A stretch of DNA of 64,000 bases from Atrina japonica. Its lineage: Eukaryota > Mollusca > Bivalvia > Pterioida > Pinnidae. Where the stretch lies: positions 3,791,001-3,855,000 of the forward strand of contig BROG01000003.1 in NCBI GenBank assembly GCA_030159075.1, given 5' to 3'. This document shows positions 59,552-64,000 of this stretch, one piece after another. The stretch's first letter is position 1, and each line of letters opens with the position of its first letter. Made by a program: the position numbers and the translations under genes. The notes under the pieces are model-generated. The model did not search any database. It saw only the letters and a list, made by a program, of their open reading frames with translations, and had not been told where the DNA came from.

Positions 59552-59731
59552 TATATAATGATATATAAATATAAAACATTATCCATATGCAGATATATTT
59601 CTAAATAAATTATAATGTTTGATGCTTTTAGAGTTAAGTTTTGTAAAATCAAAGTATGTCGTAAATGAGCCTGCATTTATTGTTGTAACAATCTATCCAT
59701 ATCCCGCACACACGTCAGACAAATGTAAGCG

Positions 59732-59893
59732 CAGTCAAACTTGTCTATAAAGGCCACTTAAGGAAACAAACAAAAGTTGCTGTTATAGACAGGTGGCCTG
59801 TATAAAGAGGTTTATTCATTATAAAAAAAAGTTAACATGGGTTATATTTGAATAGGCCTTTACAGGCAGGTGCCCTTTAATGTAAGTTTGGCT
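59732..59893 (+). mobile_element. MITE-like element, 'CAGTCAAACTT' family
   Basis: Starts CAGTCAAACTTGTCTATAAA and ends 'tgtaagtttggctg' before TA. Close relative of 25140-25318, with better preserved ends. Confidence 0.75.
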
Positions 59894-60719
59894 GTAAATA
59901 AGAGTAAAATTTAAATGTACAACTGCAATTAATCTAGCCCAAATTCCCCGATTTGTTTTAACCCTTTAACCACTAAATATCTAAATGATAAGCTCTTCTA
60001 GCAACTTAGACCGGTCTCTTACGGTCTTACAGTATAATGCATACTGTACCATGAAAAGTTTGGCTGTAATATGACATATAATGATAAAAATTCCAGATCA
60101 TACAAGTATGATTCAAGACTAGAAAGTATGCCACAAATCTTTGATACCTAATAGGTATGCTGAACTCCTGTGAGCCAACCAAATGTTGAAATTGACATTA
60201 CTTTTTTGTTGTGGTATGAATTAATGACAGATTAATGAGAATGTCAAATATTGTGTTACCAGTAATATACAAGATGTTGTCCCAGTGTGAAATGAGGATA
60301 TACCCATCAATTACTGAATAGCAAAGAATAAAATATTTATATGTACATGTGAACCAACCTATTCATTGCATCAGACTGGTCCAAAAATATGCAGTCCTTT
60401 GAAAGAGGTAAGTCAATCCATTGTTAAGAAAAATGGGTTTAAAAAATGGGAAAGAAATAACAATAAAAAATGAAATACATTACAACAGGTGACAGAGGTA
60501 AACTCAATTTATGCATATATAAAAATATTTGTCAGTAAATGTACATCAATTTAGAAATGTAACCCAGAGGACATAATATCTATTATAATGAAAGCTAATA
60601 CTGAATTTTCAAACAAATGTATTTGTTAGTTTATTGTTTTATGGGATTTGACTCATAGCCATTAGAGTGTACTGGTTAGGGGTTTTTTTTTCCATATGAA
60701 AAACTAAAAAAGAAAAAAA
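59894..60719. other. Unassigned sequence
   Basis: 'ttaaccctttaaccac' near 59958 resembles the end of 16820-16912. No gene. Confidence 0.5.
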
Positions 60720-60960
60720 ACACTGGTCTGGTCAGCCAAAACACTGACTTGGTCAAACAAAATTCTGTCTGATCTGACAAAATACTATCTATTCTGAAAA
60801 GACTTTTTTTTTGGTCTGACAAAACTCTTAATTGGCCTGACAAAATACTGTCTGTTCTGACAAAACTGCTTCTAGGACGAAACTCTTTCTGGGTCTGATA
60901 CAGTCAAATCCCTGTCTGCCAAGTTCCAATAGTCATCAATATGTCTGTCTGTTCTGGTTA
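60720..60960 (+). repeat. Degenerate 'TCTGACAAAACT' tandem repeat
   Basis: Units of roughly 25-35 bases with 'ctgacaaaa(t/c)(a/t)ct' recur about eight times with much divergence. Confidence 0.65.
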
Positions 60961-62645
60961 CTGACAAACTTTTGTTGGACTGACCTAAACCCAGGGCTTT
61001 GGACAAGGTAAGCTTAATCAGTAAAGTGGTTTCCCTATCAAATCTGACACTTCTAACCATCACTTGTACCACTCAGCGGTAATTATCTACCAAACTTATC
61101 ATTATCACATAGCAATAAACTCTGTAATATCAAAATATATTGCCATTTAATAATTTTTATGACCTTTTCCCCCCCCAAACACGAATGTCATGTTACGTTT
61201 TTCTGTGTATACCTATACGAAGTTCCAATGAGAGGATCAAATTGTCGGACATTTTTTCAATATGTTTCAAATTGTCATATAATTCCGATGATAAAAAGTC
61301 TTAAATGAATTTTTCATCATACACCATTATGAAATTTGTAACATGTTTCATACATTTGTATAATGTATCCCCAAGTCAAAAACTTTGATATATATAAAAC
61401 ATGCATCCCATCAGATAACATGAAAACTCATACTAGCGTAATTGTATTATCGGAGAGTTATTGTTTATCAACATACATTGTATTCACAACATCAATAATT
61501 AATACTGATACTCTGATTAAATGGTCATTTGTCAGATAATAAAATCTACATCCTGCTTACCCTTCTACCTTTACCTTACAATTACTGAAAGTAAAACTAA
61601 AAGTTTTGTTTTTTGTTTTTTTTTTAAATAAAACAAGTATACATGTATATCATGTAAATGAATTTTCTTATTGAAATTAGTTACATGTATCTGTACGTGA
61701 ATCTGTTTTGCATCTATAACTAGCTTAATGACATATGTACATGTATATAATTAAATCAATTAGCGACGAACAACTTGAGACCATTGCAATTTATTTGCTA
61801 AATTTTGTGGAAATTAAACATTTCTAGTTTGCACTGGTGGTAAACTTTTCGAAAATCTGCAAACACTTTTAAATTTAATGAACATCCGCAAAACTTAGAA
61901 GTAATATTTTACACAGGATGTACACAACTTTACATGTGGAGTATTTCATCCAGGAAAAAAGCTGTTTCGTTTTTATGATTTAATCTTAATAACTACAAAA
62001 ACAAAATCCCCAAATATCTGCCCTTTTTTTTTCCAAGAAAATTTTGTTTTCCCACTGGTGCCTCTAAAATCATGTCATTTAATAACCAAATGTTATCTGA
62101 ATGACGTGTGTCCCGCTGTGACTATCTAGTGAATTTCATTAAAATACTCATAATGACGAACAGGCGACTGAAGCTGAAATTTACATTATTGATGCCTGTT
62201 TCCTCAACAAAACAAAAAAACCCAGAGCAAAGCGTCTCAAACACTCATAATGAATTATCCATTGATTTTTGTGGAATTCTCATTTTCTGATATCATTTAA
62301 TGGAGGGATTATGCTCATCAATAACAATTCTAGTTTCATCTGAGGATTTTTCCATGAGCATAAAATTTTGATGTCGATTTTTGTGGAAAGTTACAGCAAT
62401 TTTTTGCTTTCTTGCATCCACTGAAAACACTTAAATGAGCTCTGAAAGTAATAAATAGTAAACTTTGATTTCAAACATGTAATTGATGGGTAATCTGTGA
62501 TCCTATAATGGCTGTTGCCTATCAATTCTGAAGAGGTACTTAATACACAGGGGCATTGCTTACTTATCAGTAACACTTGACCTCATTGACCCTCTAATTA
62601 AAAATTGTGTATATAAATTAAATATGACTAAGAATGTCCTTATAT
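60961..62645. other. Unassigned sequence
   Basis: No gene recognised. Contains TACATGTA motifs near 61640 and 61738. Confidence 0.55.
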
Positions 62646-64000
62646 TACCTGTACATGTCTATATGCCAGATCCATGATCTACAACCCCCTAAGTCTATCT
62701 ACATGCCAGATCCATTAACTATATCCCCACTATTTACATGTCAGATCCATTAAGTACACCCCAACTCTATCTATATGCCAGATCCATTAACTACACCCCT
62801 ACTCTATCTATATGCAAGGTCCATTAAATACATCCCTACTCTATGCCAGGTCCATTAACTACATCCCTACTCTATCTATATGCCAGATCCATTAACTACA
62901 TACTCTATCTATATGCTCCATTATCTACATATCTATGCCAGGTCCATTAACTCCCTACTATATCTATATGCCAGATCCATTAACTACACCCCTACTCTAT
63001 CTATATGCCAGATCCATTAACTACACCCCTACTCTATCTATATGCCTGATCCATTAACTACACCCCTTCTATATCTATATGCCTGATCCATTAACTACAT
63101 GCCACTCTATCTATTATGCCATGTCCATTAACTACACCCTACTCTATCTATATGCCAGATATTAACTACAAGGTCTATCTATATGCAAGGTCCATTAACT
63201 ACATCCCTACTCTATGCCAGGTCCATTAACTACATCCCTACTCTATCTATATGCCAGATCCATTAACTACACCCCTACTCTATCTATATGCCAGATCCAT
63301 TAACTACACCCCTACTCTATCTATATGCCTGATCCATTAACTACACCCCTTCTATATCTATATGCCAGATCCATTAACTACATCCCTACTCTATCTATAT
63401 GCCATGTCCATTAACTACATTCCTACTATATCTATATGCCAGATCCATTAACTACATCCCTACTATATCTATATGCCAGATCCATTAACTACATTCCTAC
63501 TATATCTATATGCCAGATCCATTAACTACATCCCTTCTATATCTATATGCCAGGTCCATTAACTACATTCCTATTCTATCTATATGTTAGGTCCATTAAC
63601 TACATTCCTACTATATCTATATGCCAGATCCATTAACTACATCCCTACTCTATCTATATGCCTGATCCATTAACTACATTCCTACTATATCTATATGTCA
63701 GGTCCATTAACTACATCCCTACTCTATCTATATGCCTGATCCATTAACTACATTCCTACTCTACCTATATGCCAGGTCCATTAACTACATTTCTTCTATA
63801 TCTTTATGCCAGATCCATTAACTACATTCCTACTATATCTATATGCCAGATCCATTAACTACATTCCTACTATATCTATATGCCAAATCCATTAACTACA
63901 CCCCTCTATCTTTATGCCAGATCCATTAACTACATCCCTACTCTACCTAAATGCCAGATCCATTAACTACATCCCTACTCTATCTATATGCCAGATCCAT
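62646..64000 (+). repeat. 37-bp minisatellite, ~36 copies, continues past window
   Basis: Unit 'ctatctatatgccagatcca' followed by 'ttaactacatccctact'. Most copies keep 37 bp; some lose the tetranucleotide part or carry GGTCC, TGATCC or ATGTCC variants. The first copies (62646-62760) are irregular, and the array is cut by the window end. Confidence 0.96.

Overview
The window reads as non-coding, repeat-dense nuclear DNA from a marine invertebrate, most likely a bivalve mollusc. The grounds are an AT-rich base composition, tRNA-derived SINEs whose tail has the form TTAAACAACAATAAACAAAC, many TACATGTA palindromes, numerous short inverted-terminal-repeat (TIR) elements, long GA/CA/TA microsatellites and an absence of long open frames. 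The lineage is inference; no host gene was found that could fix it. I support no protein-coding gene and no functional tRNA or rRNA gene. All longer open frames fall in homopolymers, microsatellites or minisatellites, or look like chance. One weak 120-base exon candidate (53630-53749, minus) is recorded.

Layout. 1-1762: G, T and C homopolymer sequence, probably a contig-edge or sequencing artefact. 1763-9600: mixed repeats, including a 445-bp TIR element carrying a tRNA-like SINE, several MITE-like elements, and a 1.3-kb segment (5913-7233) that recurs at 41259-42231. The first copy carries a full SINE flanked by a 13-bp target duplication; the second copy is the empty site. 10530-11340: minisatellite of about 58 bp. 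13200-31000: scattered TA-CAGT MITE-like elements, microsatellites, a 57-bp minisatellite, a 5'-truncated SINE with 13-bp target duplications, and a MITE interrupted by a 218-bp element with a 6-bp target duplication. 31000-42800: mostly unassigned AT-rich DNA with more MITEs and SINEs. 42873-44490: a duplicated dispersed repeat interrupted by a 767-bp CAGGGG-ended element with a 6-bp target duplication. 45380-46372: minisatellite.

46650-53358 is the most striking structure: 6.7 kb bounded by perfect 43-bp inverted repeats starting CAGTACGGGCC, flanked by TA on both sides, with GC-rich subterminal repeats and no recognisable transposase. It contains smaller insertions and an old internal duplication. 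53359-62645: more MITEs, GA and TA microsatellites, short tandem duplications and unassigned sequence. 62646-64000: a 37-bp minisatellite that runs off the window.

There is no gene network to describe. The window is a layered record of insertion: elements inside elements, with several insertions datable relative to one another. Family names above the level of 'tRNA-derived SINE' or 'TIR element' are inferences from termini and target duplications, not from database searches.
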